Positions 14,401-27,900 are shown, counted from the first letter of the stretch. The stretch: 64,000 nucleotides of DNA from Monomorium pharaonis (GCF_013373865.1 NC_050475.1:1813001-1877000), one strand, 5' to 3'. Numbers and translations: made by a program. Notes: generated by a model from the sequence alone, not told the origin.

Positions 14401-17400
14401 CCTCCCTGTTTCAAATTCGTGAACAAGAATACATACAGTCGTACAAATATATATTATATGAAATTTATTTAATTAATAAAACATATACATATAAACATAC
14501 ATTGAGAAAACAAATGTTGTTAATTTTTTGACTAAATTTTCCAACTAAATTAAATTTTGTCTATTCAAGTATTTATATATTTCAATTAAAAATATTTAAA
14601 TTGAAATTTGTGCATATAAGTTAAATGCATAAATTCTTGAACTGACAAAATTTTAATTTAGTTGGAAAATTTTGTCAAATCAATAATATTTTTTTCTCAG
14701 TGTATAAATATTACAATTATAGATTTGCTTTATTCGGAGACGTATGATAGAATACCGTATAAAGCAAAACTGTAAAAAAACAAAGTTATTTTTTCGATTC
14801 TTTCGAGTCTTCTTTATTAGGAAACCTACATATTCCTTTCTTAATTAAATGTGGTTAAAGCGATAAAATCCGCATAATTACGTTACGCGTCATGCGTATT
14901 TATGTGTATTTTTTACGCAGTAGTGAGCACAGGAAGAAAACACAAATATAAGGAAGGTGGCGATACACGAAAATCCTAACGAAAGAAATTATAACATACA
15001 GAGCGAATCAACTCTGATTAATTGATAATAAAAGGAGACAAAAATATTCCACGAAGTTAACAAAGAAGGGAAAATTTTTCGACCGATTTTTTTCTCGTTT
15101 CCCTTCTTTTTTTCTTCTTTCCCTCCCCTTCGCACACGAGCATCAGTCGCCTCGAAGACGAAGCCTCGACCGGGCACCGAACCCGCCGTACACTCATAGT
15201 CCACACAGGTGCTTCCGCTTGGCGTAATAACGAATGCATAACCGCTTCCTACTACACGCGTGATGAAAAACGAGGAAGCTTTTTCCCTCTCGCACGATAT
15301 CAGACACCGCCGCGCCGCGCTGCCATGGCGTGTCTTTTGCGCGGTCACGTCGATATGTACGTCTGTCGTTTGCCATCTTAAAGCATCTTCTTTCTTGCCG
15401 CCTGTACTTGAGTGGATTTCTAACTATGTACTCTTGTATCTACGGTTTCTTCATTGTGCTTGAAAGTGATCGCTGTCGAATGTATTTGTGTCTTGTCCGC
15501 CACTGCAATTATGACTCGGTTATCTTTACTCGCGCATCGTTTGTGAATTTTAATGATATTCTACAATCTTGCGCATATGTTATTCTAACATATTTATTCT
15601 CACGAATTAAATATTAGAACCATTTCCCAATTTTATACAAGCGTTATTAAAAATTTAAGCCATTGATGGAAACCGCGGATACAATTTGACACCAAACCTC
15701 TGCGTCCGTAAGATCGATACTTCGGATCGAAAAGATTACGCAAGATTGTCGAAAAAAAAAAGGAAAGATTCCTTAATGAAGGAATTATAATAATGCGAGA
15801 CGACACGAAAACGTTCCGATTTTGCGATAAGGGGTAACATTAGAAAAGGGACTATCACGTACACGAACGTCCCATAGATGTGACTTCCCTGAATTATATG
15901 CATACATTATCATACATTTGTACATGTAATATTGAGTTTATCCATCGCGATCGAAACACGTTGCCGTTATCGTGGATGTTTTATGCTTTATCAATATTCA
16001 TGCGCCGTGCGGTGCCCAGTGATCCGTAGGTATCGAGGTATCTGCTTCTTGCCGCTGGTAACCCGACAGTTATTCTTTTGGAATATAGTTGTCCGGTTTC
16101 ATCGTACTTTTTATCGACGACATCAATCTATTTTTTTGTCGAGAAACCGTCAATTCACTGATTGTCAAGAAATCGTACAGTTTTCTTCAATATAACGAAA
16201 AAAAAGAAACGAAAAGATGAAGATAATTTAGAAGAAAGGATTGAATTATATTGACGTAACAACGTTCTTAAAAAATATCGAGAGAGACTTGTGCGTTTCG
16301 GTGTGCAGTGCGATGCGGTTGCGTCGAGACTTCGTGCCGCTCGACTTCGTTTTTCTCTCTTACTGTCACTCTCGTCGTCTCTTCTCGTGGCTTTCGTTTT
16401 CTCCGCCATCTCCGAACGCAGTCGTCGTCGCGGGCATTTTTACGGCGCGGCCAACAAAGGCGGATCCCCTGTATTTCGTGCACGTACTCTGCGCGGCGGT
16501 ACGTATCACGATACCTCGCGCATTATGCATAATACGCCCGGTAACATAATGCATCCATTGTTAAGAGGAAAGAACTCCGGCGTCTTACCTCTTCTCCTCC
16601 GCTTCCCTCTCGTCTCCCTTTGTCGTTAAACGACGGCGAGAGACGTCGACCGCAGCAGCGGTACAGGAGGCATTTAATACTCATTTGCATGTCCTCGTGT
16701 ATTCCGATTCAACGCGCGTGAATGTCACTCACGCGCGTATACGCGCGCGCTGTTTATAGCAATTTTCGTCTAGACAAAGCCCATTTCGTGTTAACAATTT
16801 TTTTTCCGGGCGGTTTACTTCGGATCGTAACGCCAACGTCTTGAACGTCCTGAAACATTATGTGGCACTCGACTCACTCGAAGACTATTTCTTTCGACGG
16901 CGCTTAATGGCCGATTCTTCGCAAACCCCGGTGGCTCTTCGTTGTGGTATCGTAATAGTACACGGCGACTGTACTCTCGTTCAATCAGCTAGGAATTGTT
17001 TCATAAGATGAGGTAACCAAGATCCCCAGGTAACGCGATTCTTCCCAGAATTGTTTTTCCCGCGCGAAAATGTGCCAGGATGATAATTGAAGAGGTATAT
17101 CATCTTATTTTCTCATTAGCATCTCTACCCTGTTACTGTAACATATTGTATTTTTCTCAATAAAGAATGTTATTCGAAACAATATAGTTTTCTTGAAGTA
17201 TACTTGAGTATTCCACATAATTATTTTCAGATCTGGTCTAATTTTTATGTATTTCAGCAAAATCTTTCTTTCCGTGTATCCATTACGACGTTTCGCCATC
17301 GATACATATTGTTTGTTACATTACATACAAATTTAGGATTCTAGTAAAAAAATAAAAATTGATTTTTATTTCACGTTGACATCCGAGTTCGATATCTCAC

Positions 17401-18833
17401 TTAATTTTCGAGATATTTAAGCGCGTTGATTAAATTGGGACATCCTGTATAAGTTCTTTTATATTTTTTTATATTTTATTCCTTTATAGCGTATTGTATG
17501 TATATTATTCTCCTTTTGCCTCCGAAGATTCAATGCCAATTTCTATCCCGTTCATTTGCAGTGCACAATCACTGCGACGAATCTCGCGGCTTCTTTAGAA
17601 AAAAAGAGAAAAAAAAACACTTCGATCGACCATTCACACAGCGGCTCTTAATTTACGGTTTACCATTTTCTTTCTCTCTCACGTTTCGCCGTGACGTGTT
17701 GGCGAATAACGGAATGTTGCGCAACGTTTCCGACGCTATAAATGGCACGTGAGGCAGAATGGTCCTTCTTTGGTCCTGAACGCGACGCTTGACAATGCAA
17801 CGGGACGGCTCATGCTAAATTTGGTAGAACGCGTAAAGTGCTTTGCGATCGAATTTTTTTTAATTCTCCATGAATGCATCTTGAAAAATACTCGCGACTC
17901 AGATAGTGTAGAATTTCTTCCTAAAGCTTTTGTGAGAAGATAACTGGAAATCGTAAAGACTAAATGCATTTTATTCTTCTAAAAAAAGAAAAACAATCCG
18001 CGCTCTCTCGAGTTTAACAATAGAGATTTTTTCATTATTTCTACGATGCCGAACTTCGATACGCACAGTTCACGCGTACACAAATTCCTGCGGAACGCAA
18101 TAAGGACGACGAAAGGCCTCTTCCCGTATGCCATCGCGTGTCTTCCACGGGCAACGCGATTAAGAAAATTAAACCGATCGGAGGAAGTTCGAAAAAAGTA
18201 ACCTTAGCAATTACGATAGATTCGATGCGCATCGTTTCCACAAAATCAGAGAAAAAAGAGAAATAGCGAGTACTCGGCGCGAGTATGGACTTGTCACCGC
18301 ATGACAGGTATAACGTGTACTTTCCCGTCCTCACACCTGTTTACCTTAAGGCGTTGCGGATAGTCGTGCAAAGGGAAACCATCTCACGTTTGCTTCTGCT
18401 GAAGGCATCGCAGGAGACTTTGTAAAAGGACACTCGGATCGATCGGAGAAACACTAAAGCTCACGATTATAACGTACATTTGAAAACACATTGAATATCA
18501 ATGAAGGCTCACGGATAAAAGTCATTCTTTTCACCCCACCTTTTTGATGACTTGAAACGTTGTTTCAGTAATGAAATATGTTTCATTTAATTGAAACAAT
18601 CGAGATAAGTTTTTTGTAATCTTATATAAAGAGATATGTAGACGAAGCCTTATTCGTCCGATGTAAACATGAATTACAGCGTTTTTGAATAAACTTTGAT
18701 TCTCATCGAGTCATGCGTGATAAGACGGCCATCCCGCGGCAGCTCTCGGACAGGTCTCTCTTGTAATGTCTTTGTTAATATATTCAGGATCGATGATGAT
18801 CGATTCCTTCGTCCAATCATGAAGTCGTCTCCC

Positions 18834-18879
<46 letters not shown>

Positions 18880-21800
18880 GTGACAATCTCAGAAAAAACT
18901 CGCTGAGCTGCACGCGCATAAACCGGATCAGTTTTCTTGTCGAGCGAGAAGCTCCGTAATTATGTAATTACTATCTTTTTTCTTTATATTTTAATATCTT
19001 CGACGCTTACGCGACGATTTTTATTCAGGTGCTAAGAATATTATTACAACCAGTATTCATTGGCGTAACTACCGGCACGTTTAAGTTTAGATGAGAAATC
19101 TTTCTCTTAGTCGTAAACATCTTAGATCTGTGACGTGCATTCAGTGATGGAATTACGATTTAAATTTGCAGAACGGTCAAATCGCTTATATTCCGTTTGT
19201 ATACATTTTCTAATATCGAACAGGTTTTCTACGATTTAGAAAGTCTCGCTTCGCCGATATGAATCATATGTCATCCTAAATCTGCACTTTATTATACGTA
19301 TATTTTCTGCTTTGGAAATTAAATAATGCGTATTGAATATCGGAGAGAAAGAGAGAACAAAAAATTATACCGCGGAGAACGAATCTTTGAATACACAATG
19401 GCAAAGCGAAATTTGTTTAATTTTAACACAGATACTAATAAAAGTAAGGATGTTAGAAACACTGATTTTCATTTATCATTACAATTACATGAAGTGTCGG
19501 AGATCTTTCTAACATGTCCACGATTTTCCTCTTCAGCTTCGTGCAGGAGTTTGCCTCCCCGCCCGCGGACGGGATCACCTTGCTGCTGGAAACCTTGCGC
19601 GGCGTTCAACTGGCCCAAAGTTCACCGCCGAGTTCGGGGCAGACTGGACTGTCAAGGGTGGGCACCAGACGAGCCGCCCTGGACGAATTGGGGTGCGTGG
19701 AGTGCTTGGCCGCGTGCGGCGAGCGATGCGCCGATGCGCCACGGCTGTTGGTGCAGGCGCAGCCCGGCCTCCTGGCTCTCGCGGTCTGTCTGACCAGTAG
19801 TCTGAACCGGTCCCGGGTTCTGGCTCTTCAGGTAACAATCGCCACTTCCGCTCGCGAAGCGTCGCGATACCGTTAGATAAAAAGAATCGATTTACGGTGG
19901 CAATGCGTGTCGTTGTCACGAAATAAGACGAGAAAGAGACTCTTCTTCCCTTTCCCTTACGTCGTAAATCAATTCCTGAGTTGGTCAGTTTACCTCTTCA
20001 GATTAAATGAAAAAATTTCATTGTACATATTATTTAAAACAATTACATTATTTAATATTTTTTCACTTTTATTTTCATCTACTAGATTATTCACTATGTC
20101 ATCTTTAAATGTCTTGGTGTGTTTTACATTTCCATGCAAATTGCGGCCAAATATATCCATGATAACAGTAACTCGATATACTTACACGAAAGTGGTGAAA
20201 CCTTCGCACATTACGTTACACGTCGAGGAAATAAACAAGCTACAGTTATCGCGGATTGAAGTGGCAGTGGGTCATCTCATCTTGTGCAATAAGTTAATGC
20301 TCTTGGTCGTTCGGTTGTTCCTTTTTTTTCTTCCCTCGAGTCATCAGGACGGGGTCGTAAACGCGTGTTTCGTGCGGGAACGATACGCTCGACAGGCGTC
20401 GACGCCGTTATTTCGAAGGTGCTCGCGGTGCCCGACGAAACCAGTTTTTATCGCTTTTTTTTATCCGCCGAATGCTATTCAGGATCGGGAGCCGTCGGCT
20501 TCGTTTATAAACTTATACGCGCATGTTACGCGGATGACGTAGACGGGACCTTTTTTTTTATCTTCCGGCTCTCGAGATCGTGCGATATGATCAGCGATTG
20601 TCTAGCCGAGGCAAACGATTGTTTCCACAGCACGTGAGCTCGGTAAAACCGCCAACGTTGTATAATAATAAGAATCGTTCGTTTACAGCGACGAAAAGAG
20701 AAATAGACGGATTCCAAATACGCGACGAATTCTTCGACAAATTTTTGATTCGTCTTTTCTTCAGCGTGTCGCAAATCTTACTGCATTGCATTTTATTTGG
20801 CGAAGCGGAATACACATAGATTGTTAAATTGCTTATTCGCAGCTTTTGACGAAAGTGTGCCAGGCACCAGGTGGACACGCGGCCGTTTCGGAAGCCGTAT
20901 CAACTCTGAGACTCAAGTACGGAGAAGGTGGAAGATTTCGATTTTTGGCGGGCGCTCTTTTAGCTCCAAGGGCAGCCATCGCGCTGAGGGTCGCGGGAGT
21001 CTCATTTTTGAACGCTTTCCTGAAATCTGCACCCCGCACGCAAACCAAGTTGTATATTCAGGTAAAAGACACGATAAAAAAAATAATCCGCCACTCGACA
21101 ATTCATTTTGTTCAACCCTTTCCAGTAAAATACTAATCTATTTAGAATAATAATCGGAAAATTCAATACCATTTTGTAATGAATTGTTAACTTTGAGTCT
21201 ATGCAGTTTTTATCAACATATTTTTCGTTAATTTCCTTATTTTATTTTATAAATTAAATCTTTATATTTTTTGTGACTCTGAAAATTTTTCGTTACAAGA
21301 GATTTTGTTTTTCTTGCATTTATCGTATTGATTTTATCATAGATATATCGATTTATTTATAGCATTTTGCGATTACGAAAATCCCGCAATTAACAATTTC
21401 ATGAAAATTAGAAAGCATCTTGTTCACTGCACGCAAATACATCGCTTTCTTTTAGGCTGAGGCCTGCGAAGCTGGCTTAGAGCCGCAGGTACTTCAGGAA
21501 TGGCTGAGGGAATTCGACGGACGTGAGGAGGACGCTTTAACTGATTTACTGCACAAGGAAGTTCAGAAATGGGCGCACAACTGCGTCGATGTAGACGCTC
21601 TGCAGCGCAGGGTAACGCGCGCGGAAGAAACCTGCAGGATACTTAGCAAAAAGGTGTCGCTTCTGCAGATGCAACTCGAAAAACGAAATGACTGCAATTT
21701 GGAAGACGAACGAGATAAATCCGCGCCGATGATCCTTATTGCCGCTAAAAGCCCGAAAGTGTCCTCGAACGCGGAGGACGAGGGTATCAGCTCCTCGGAG

Positions 21801-23918
21801 AGATCCAGCAGCCCCGAAGATACGAAGCATCAAGCGAGAACCAATCGGCAGAAAGACTCACCCACGCAAAGCAACGATCAGGAAACGACGATAGACGATG
21901 TGATCGAGGAACTGAGGATTATAGTGAAGGATGCCGAAGAAGAATTCAGCGATAAAACTCAGGAATTGAATCACCATGGTAATATAAATCAGGAAACCAT
22001 TCATAATGAACAGGACTCAGATAAAAGCAAATTATATCGATCGAATTCCAAAATCTCATTGAACAACTCTGAGAGCTATATGTACGAAAAAATACCCAAG
22101 AGGGATCAATATCCGGATTTAAAGCTAAAGTCAAAAGTCGCGGGTTCCAACGTGTTTCACAATCCGATGAAAGGTGAACAGGTGACGTATTTCGGCAACG
22201 ATCAAGATTACAGTACAGACTCAGACGGCGCGAAGAGACCGAATATCGCTGGGCCGCGCAAAACATCAAAGTCGTCGATGGAAGGCAGCGTTAAGATCGT
22301 TGTGAAGGGGCCTGACGTGGAAGAGGCGATAGTACCGGCTATTCTACATCCGCAACCGCCACGAAGAGCACCGCCGTGCTTATCGGTTATCATGGCCGCC
22401 AGGCATTGCGACTTCGCCGACCACGCAGAGATGTACAATTCTCACGACGAGGAGATCGAGGAGGAAACCCTGGGTGATGGCAGCGATTCCTTGCTGAGCG
22501 CTTCCAAACTCAAATACAACAACAAACATCAGATCTACGACGGACATATGGGGAACATTAACGAGGAACATCACTTGCAGAAACCAACCAAGAGCGACAC
22601 TATACTGATAGGGTCGAATCACATCGACGTTAAACTTAGAAAGAGCCTCGACGATCTGCGTCACTTCGGGAATACGAATGATATGAAGGACAAAAAGACG
22701 TTAAGAAGTTACGAGATTTCCAAGTCAAAGATTATGGACGTCAGACCGATTGACAGACAGATTGACGTTTACAGACAATTCGATCCCGTTCCCAAGGGAT
22801 TTGAGACGTCCTCTGGACGATCGGCCGATCAGCGAACGATTCATCGACATAGCTCCAAATATAGGAGCGAGATAGAAAAGAGGAAATACCTGCGTCGCTC
22901 GGCTAGTCACGATTATCTCGAGTCAAACGTGTCCAGCCCGCAGTCGAGACGGTCGGGGAGCAGAGTGGAATGTCGCATCAGAAAATTCGAAAGTTTAAAT
23001 TCCTTCGACGAACACCGTAGCCTGCAGAACTATGACAGATCAAACGATTCGGAAAATCTTAGGCAGGAGCAGGCGTCGCTCCTGATCGATTCCTCCAGAT
23101 TTAAAATGCGTAGGTCGGAATCCTTCCATCACATCTCCCATCACACATCGAAAAGGGATCAGTGTTCATCGAAGGGGGAAAGCGACAGCGGTCTTTTCTA
23201 CATTACGGATTTTAATCTGAAGCCCGTTGTCACGAGACGACCGCGATCAATCGATGCGCCAAAATCACCCAGTCTGATAACGAAATCCCTGGATAGGATT
23301 GATGAGGGTCTAGATTCGATGGTAGATATTGTTATTACGCAAGAGCAAAATCAATGGAACAGAGATAAACGTCAGTCGAAAGCGATTAAGTCCCGTGACG
23401 AGAAACAACTGACGAGATCGAGAGCAGTCAGGCCCGAAGATTTCTGTGGTAATTCTACAGAGTTTGATCAACAGGGAAAGCGAGATAATCTCATTTCTAA
23501 AAATAGACATCTCAAGAACGACGAATTGTATCATGTTAACAATAAGCAGTTAAAGAGCGACGAATTTTATGAGGAACAGAGAACTCGCGAATGGAATTAT
23601 CATAACGAATTAAATTATGCTAGGAGCAAGGAAACTAGCTCGGAAGACTCGCCAGTAATATTATCGAAAAATGGTATGAGACATAATTCTTTTTGTCAGG
23701 ACAAAATCAATAACAAGTTTTCTGGCAGACCGAATGAATCGGGAATTTTTGCTGGACGAACGTATGACACGTTTGGTCTCGGAAAGAGTCGTTTCAACGC
23801 GGGAAAGTACTCGGGAAATCATCAAATTAAAGAAAATCCAATTAGTCGAAGAAATACGACATCTTCGCTGATTGGAAAACGCGGAAAGGTAACAGACGTT
23901 GTTTCCGGTCTTTACTGA
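8153..23918 (+). CDS. mwh: Multiple wing hairs, GBD-FH3 planar-polarity effector (5 exons, 1089 aa)
   Basis: Coding exons are 8153-8215, 11534-11763, 19537-19831, 20843-21061 and 21456-23918. All introns are GT/AG and phases agree (3270 nt). The first coding exon starts at 8143, after a TTTCAG acceptor, with ATG at 8153. Residues about 20-200 resemble a formin GTPase-binding region. Residues about 100-310 resemble the armadillo-like FH3 domain, with the phrases FVQEFASPPADGITLLLETL, LDELGCVECLAA and a leucine-rich helical segment. A probable coiled coil covers about 313-347. The remaining 740 residues are charged, Ser/Asp/Arg-rich and probably disordered. There is no proline-rich FH1 and no FH2. 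That architecture, GBD-FH3 alone, is that of insect Mwh, which limits actin prehair formation downstream of Frizzled planar polarity. Drosophila Mwh is shorter, and the extra length here is in the tail. An FH3-only fragment of another formin is the main alternative, but the long open tail with its own stop argues against truncation. Confidence 0.82.
8216..11533 (+). other. mwh intron 1
   Basis: Intron of 3.3 kb with donor GTAACG and acceptor TTGCACGCAG. It carries an (AC)n tract at 8435-8475 and a GATCGATC-type palindromic stretch at about 10141-10165. I see no nested gene. Confidence 0.75.
8435..8475 (+). repeat. (AC)n microsatellite
   Basis: About twenty uninterrupted AC units inside mwh intron 1, directly preceded by a short GC-alternating tract. 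Confidence 0.95.
13072..13285. mobile_element. Foldback MITE, CACTGAG-type, copy 1
   Basis: The element begins CACTGAGAAAAAAA and ends with the inverse, TTTTTTCTCAGTG. The interior is also roughly palindromic (TTAATTAAATTTG against its reverse complement). It is flanked by CA on both sides, which is a possible two-base target duplication. No coding capacity, so it is a non-autonomous relic. A related copy lies at 14500-14702. Confidence 0.8.
14500..14702. mobile_element. Foldback MITE, CACTGAG-type, copy 2
   Basis: Terminal inverted repeats CATTGAGAAAA and TTTTTTCTCAGTG, with long internal self-complementarity around CCAACTAAATTAAAATTTTG. Flanked by TA on both sides. Same family as 13072-13285, 1.2 kb away in the same intron. 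Confidence 0.8.
18839..18875 (+). repeat. (CT)n microsatellite
   Basis: Uninterrupted CT tract in mwh intron 2. Confidence 0.95.
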
Positions 23919-24939
23919 ATGCGGGTAAAGTATAAGTTTTGGAGCTCTAAAAAACCAATGGAAATGATTTATTTTATAGTTTTCGTTTTCGTGCGTATAG
24001 AAAACAATTAAGAATTTTTTTATAATTTAAGGATAAGTAATACCACATTTTGTAAGTAAAATAACAATAAAAAAGCTCTACCTAGCCTTTACAATTATTT
24101 TATAAAAATGCTCCAGAGATTAGAATATTATATACATTATATTGAAAAGTGATGCAAAAAGACCGATTAAAGATTGTTTTATTCTTGTTTTAAATTATAT
24201 CTCGTACCAAACCTATTAAAAAAATATAATTTTATTATGCTACCCAATAGCAAAATAAGAAAATACATAAGTTTAATAATTTGTGATTTTCATAATGTAT
24301 GAGAAAGCACAAAGAGAGATGGAATATGAACGATACACTTTACAGAGCGATACACGAGTACGTTATTTCATATTAAATAGAAATTGATTAGACGAGAATA
24401 ATTTTGAGTGCAATATTTTTGAGTATTATTACGATACTACACTTGTAATAATTATACTTACATCGAATATACACAACGAATACACGTTCTTTTATAACAA
24501 CGAATAATTCTTTTGGTGATGGACTCTTGTGTGCCTTCACTACATTGTGTGATACGGTTCTTTAAATACAACGATTATATATGCAATAGTAGTGCAAGTG
24601 CCAACTAAGACTGTATACTTCATAGATTTTTATTTCTATGTATTACATGTGTATATAAATATGAAGATGAGATTGAAATAATTTTGTAGGGAAATAATAT
24701 TTATAGGTCTCAAGCAGCAGGATTATTTATAGCTTCTAAATTACAACTTTTTGCATTAAGAAATAAGAATGAAAAAATTCGTATTAAAAAAACTTTAACT
24801 TTATTTCTACATCGCTTTTAATTTATTGTTTTGTGTGCTTAATATCATTTAAATAAATATTGTAACTATGTAAACATTCTAACTATTTAATAAAATCTCT
24901 TGTTTTTTAATTAATATAAAAATTGAATGAGATTCAATT
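23919..24939. other. Convergent 3' ends of mwh and the SLC26 gene
   Basis: About 1 kb of AT-rich sequence between the mwh stop (plus strand) and the SLC26 stop (minus strand). It holds polyadenylation motifs in both orientations: AATAAA at 24066 on plus, and TTTATT (AATAAA on minus) at about 24800 and 24822. The two 3' UTRs may overlap. Confidence 0.6.
24066..24071 (+). terminator. Candidate mwh polyadenylation signal
   Basis: AATAAA about 150 bp after the mwh stop codon, in AT-rich 3' flank. Other AATAAA-like motifs occur further downstream, so the site actually used is uncertain. Confidence 0.4.
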
Positions 24940-27900
24940 TCAACTTACAGTTGCGTGTAAAAGTGTACTTGAAACTTCACTAAGTTCATGGCAGGAACCA
25001 CGTGGATTTCTATGAAACATTTCTGAATTACTTAGCGATAAAGATGCATGTAATTTGTCATGTGTTTGCTCAAGAAGTGGTTGCGAAGATTTGTCTGAAA
25101 ATAAGATGATGCATAATAAAATAATCGCATGTATTTTTCTTATATACGACCGTAAAACATACTTTTTAAATTTTAACGTTATTACAGCAAATTACAGTAA
25201 TTAATTTACCTTGACTTGTTGATAATAGATAAGAGAGCTCTTCCTGAGTTGAAACGTACTGAAATTCATCACCGCAGGCACCTTTCAAAACGGTAACCAC
25301 GTCCAATCTTGGATTGTAAAAATACAGTCCCTGTTTCCGACTACTAAATTCATCAATCAATGTTTTCATACCCTGATTAGGAAAAAAAACATTTAAATTC
25401 AACACAACCTGTAGTTAAATTATATTATTTTAACTCCTAGTTTAGCTTCTACATTTGCTCCTAATGTTGCGCTAGATTTTTATAATCACATGTTTATAAC
25501 AATTTTACAATCATAAAATGCATTCTAACTTATTGGTATCAAAATTGGTATTATCAAATAACATTGAAAAGATAGTATATAAATAACATACAGGGTGCGT
25601 TCGGGAAGACGCTATTAGCGCTATCAGCATCAGTCTATCTATTGTTCTACTTTTAATGAGTAATGAAGATAGACTGATGCTGATAGCGCTAATAGCATCT
25701 TCCCGAACGCACGCACAGTCGAACCTCCCATTTAGCATATCAAAAACCTCCGTAACCTCCGTTTAGTATAACCACGTGATCACAGTCGCTGCGCGTACAC
25801 GATGCGCAGTCGTCTGCATTAGGTCCGTACGTAACGTATCACGTACCTGCCAATGCAAGAACCACATTCTAACCTCTACACGACATGTACGTACGGCCCT
25901 GGGCGGCGCTAACACGAATCTCCCATTTATCATATTTAATCCCGTGGCTATGCTAAATGAGAGGTTCGACTGTATATGCTTTTCTGAAATTTTGATTACG
26001 TATAAGAGTAGTTACAATATTACAATATTATGTCGAAGTAGACGACAGATATAAACGTAGTCTGTAATGAAACATCTAATTTGATAACGGATATTAAATA
26101 CATTTAACTTTCTAAAAAAAATATATTACCTTAGCAGCTGTAAAGTCTGCTCCTAAGACGTATCTGCAATCGACAACAACTGGTACTTGACTAGATCCTT
26201 GCTTAATTCCAGCATTACCAACCGACTGCTTTATAAAATCGACAGCTGGAAAATATAAGCTGTTTCCCGGAGTAACCAGCAGGTATTCTGCACCACGATC
26301 GGTCTGTAACAAATCAGGTTCATTGAAAGACAATTTTTGACGCGTTACAATAATCGTTAATAATATTTCGGAAAAGAATGATTCAATATACATATCAACA
26401 TTAATGCTTCTTTATGCATAATTCTATAATGAACAATTTAAAGTAATAAAGAAAAAAATTCCTGTTTGAATTTTATTTTTGCTACTACCTACTGTGTATC
26501 TGTCGACGTGGACTGTAGGTCTTGCGGAAGGATATAATATGAATATCAAATTTATGCCGACTCCCGACAAGATACCATATTCCACACCAATGATGAGGCA
26601 AAACAAAAAAGTAACAAACATCGGCACGAGATCCTTTTTGCTCGATTTCCACATCAGTTTCACAACCTCATACTCGATCATGTATATTACCGCGCAAATA
26701 ATCACGGCCGATAATGAAGCTGAAAAAGAAGGGTAACAATTAGCATTCTTTGCCATTCTTTACATGTTGTTGCATGCAGGTAAAAGTGCTCTCCTACCTT
26801 TTGGAATAAAATAAAAGTATGGCGTGAGCAGGCTGAGGGCCAGTAAAATTAGAATTCCGGTGTACAATCCACCCATTGGAGTTTTTACCCCGCTGGCATG
26901 ATTTACCGCTGATCTGCTGAACGAGCCTGTAACCGGCATAGACCTCGCGCAAGAGCCAAGAACGTTACATATTCCGAGTGTCAGGAGTTCTTGCGAAGCG
27001 TCAACTTTACCCTCATTCATGAAGGCCTTAGCTATAGCCACGTTGCCGAGTACAGCTATTATCGGCACTAGTATTATGGAAGTACTCAATTCAGAACACA
27101 TTTGCGTGAAGGTGAGAGTTTGATTGTTAACTGACGTAGAAAAAGGTGGCAGGCTGAATGCTGGAAGACCAGATCTCACTGGACCCGTTAGAATGAATGG
27201 GGATCCAGATTCTGATGAATCGTATTTATAAGCGATAACGGAGCAAATAACAACGACAATGGCATTCCGCGCCGTGGAGATCAGCCATATCGTTTTAGTG
27301 ATAATACGTTGATATTTTGTTGACTTTTTGCCGACAGTATGAAACTTAACATCCTTCATTTTCTGTGAATTACACGAGACTTATCAAGAGACTGTAACAG
27401 ATATAAGATATAATATAAATATATTAAATAATTAATAATTCATTACCCTGAACAACAATAGAATCGTGATACAAGAGAGACTCATTCCAGTATCCCATAG
27501 ACTTGTGTCGCCGATATTTTGAAAGACTTTAATTAAGGTATCCACGAATCCTTGAGACGAGATTTTTAAACCTAACAATCCTTTTAATTGCGAAGCAACG
27601 ATTATGACGGACGTTGCCGAGGTAAATCCCACAGTGACTGGTATCGAGATAAAGTCTATGAGCACACCTACAAAATTGTTCTTTACATTAAACAAAGCAA
27701 ATAAATAGCATCCATCAAGTTAATGAAGGAAGAAGATACTAATCGAACAATGTAACGAGGATATGTGCAAAACTAGTTCCAAATAGCATTAGATTTACTT
27801 GGAAATCTTTACTGAAAAACTTCCAGTAATCTTGCGCATAGCCTGCATACTTCGCGTAAGTCTTACCTTGCGCATTTTTGAACGGAACTACTTTTTTTTC

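Larger units (their letters stand above)
11764..19536 (+). other. mwh intron 2 (7.8 kb)
   Basis: The largest mwh intron, with donor GTTGGTAT (weak) and acceptor CCTCTTCAG. It contains two copies of a foldback element, a (CT)n tract, and a CpG-rich island at about 16.29-16.65 kb ending near a strong GTACGT donor that might be an alternative first exon. Otherwise I see nothing coding. Confidence 0.7.

Noticed and set aside
17435..17455. GGGACATCCTGTATA motif resembling ends of insect repeats
   Set aside because: No inverted partner or target duplication is visible nearby, so an element cannot be delimited.
19907..20542. 211-residue plus-strand open frame in the mwh intron between 19831 and 20843
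   Set aside because: It lies between two phase-compatible mwh exons, has no recognisable domain and includes poly-Phe/Leu from pyrimidine runs.
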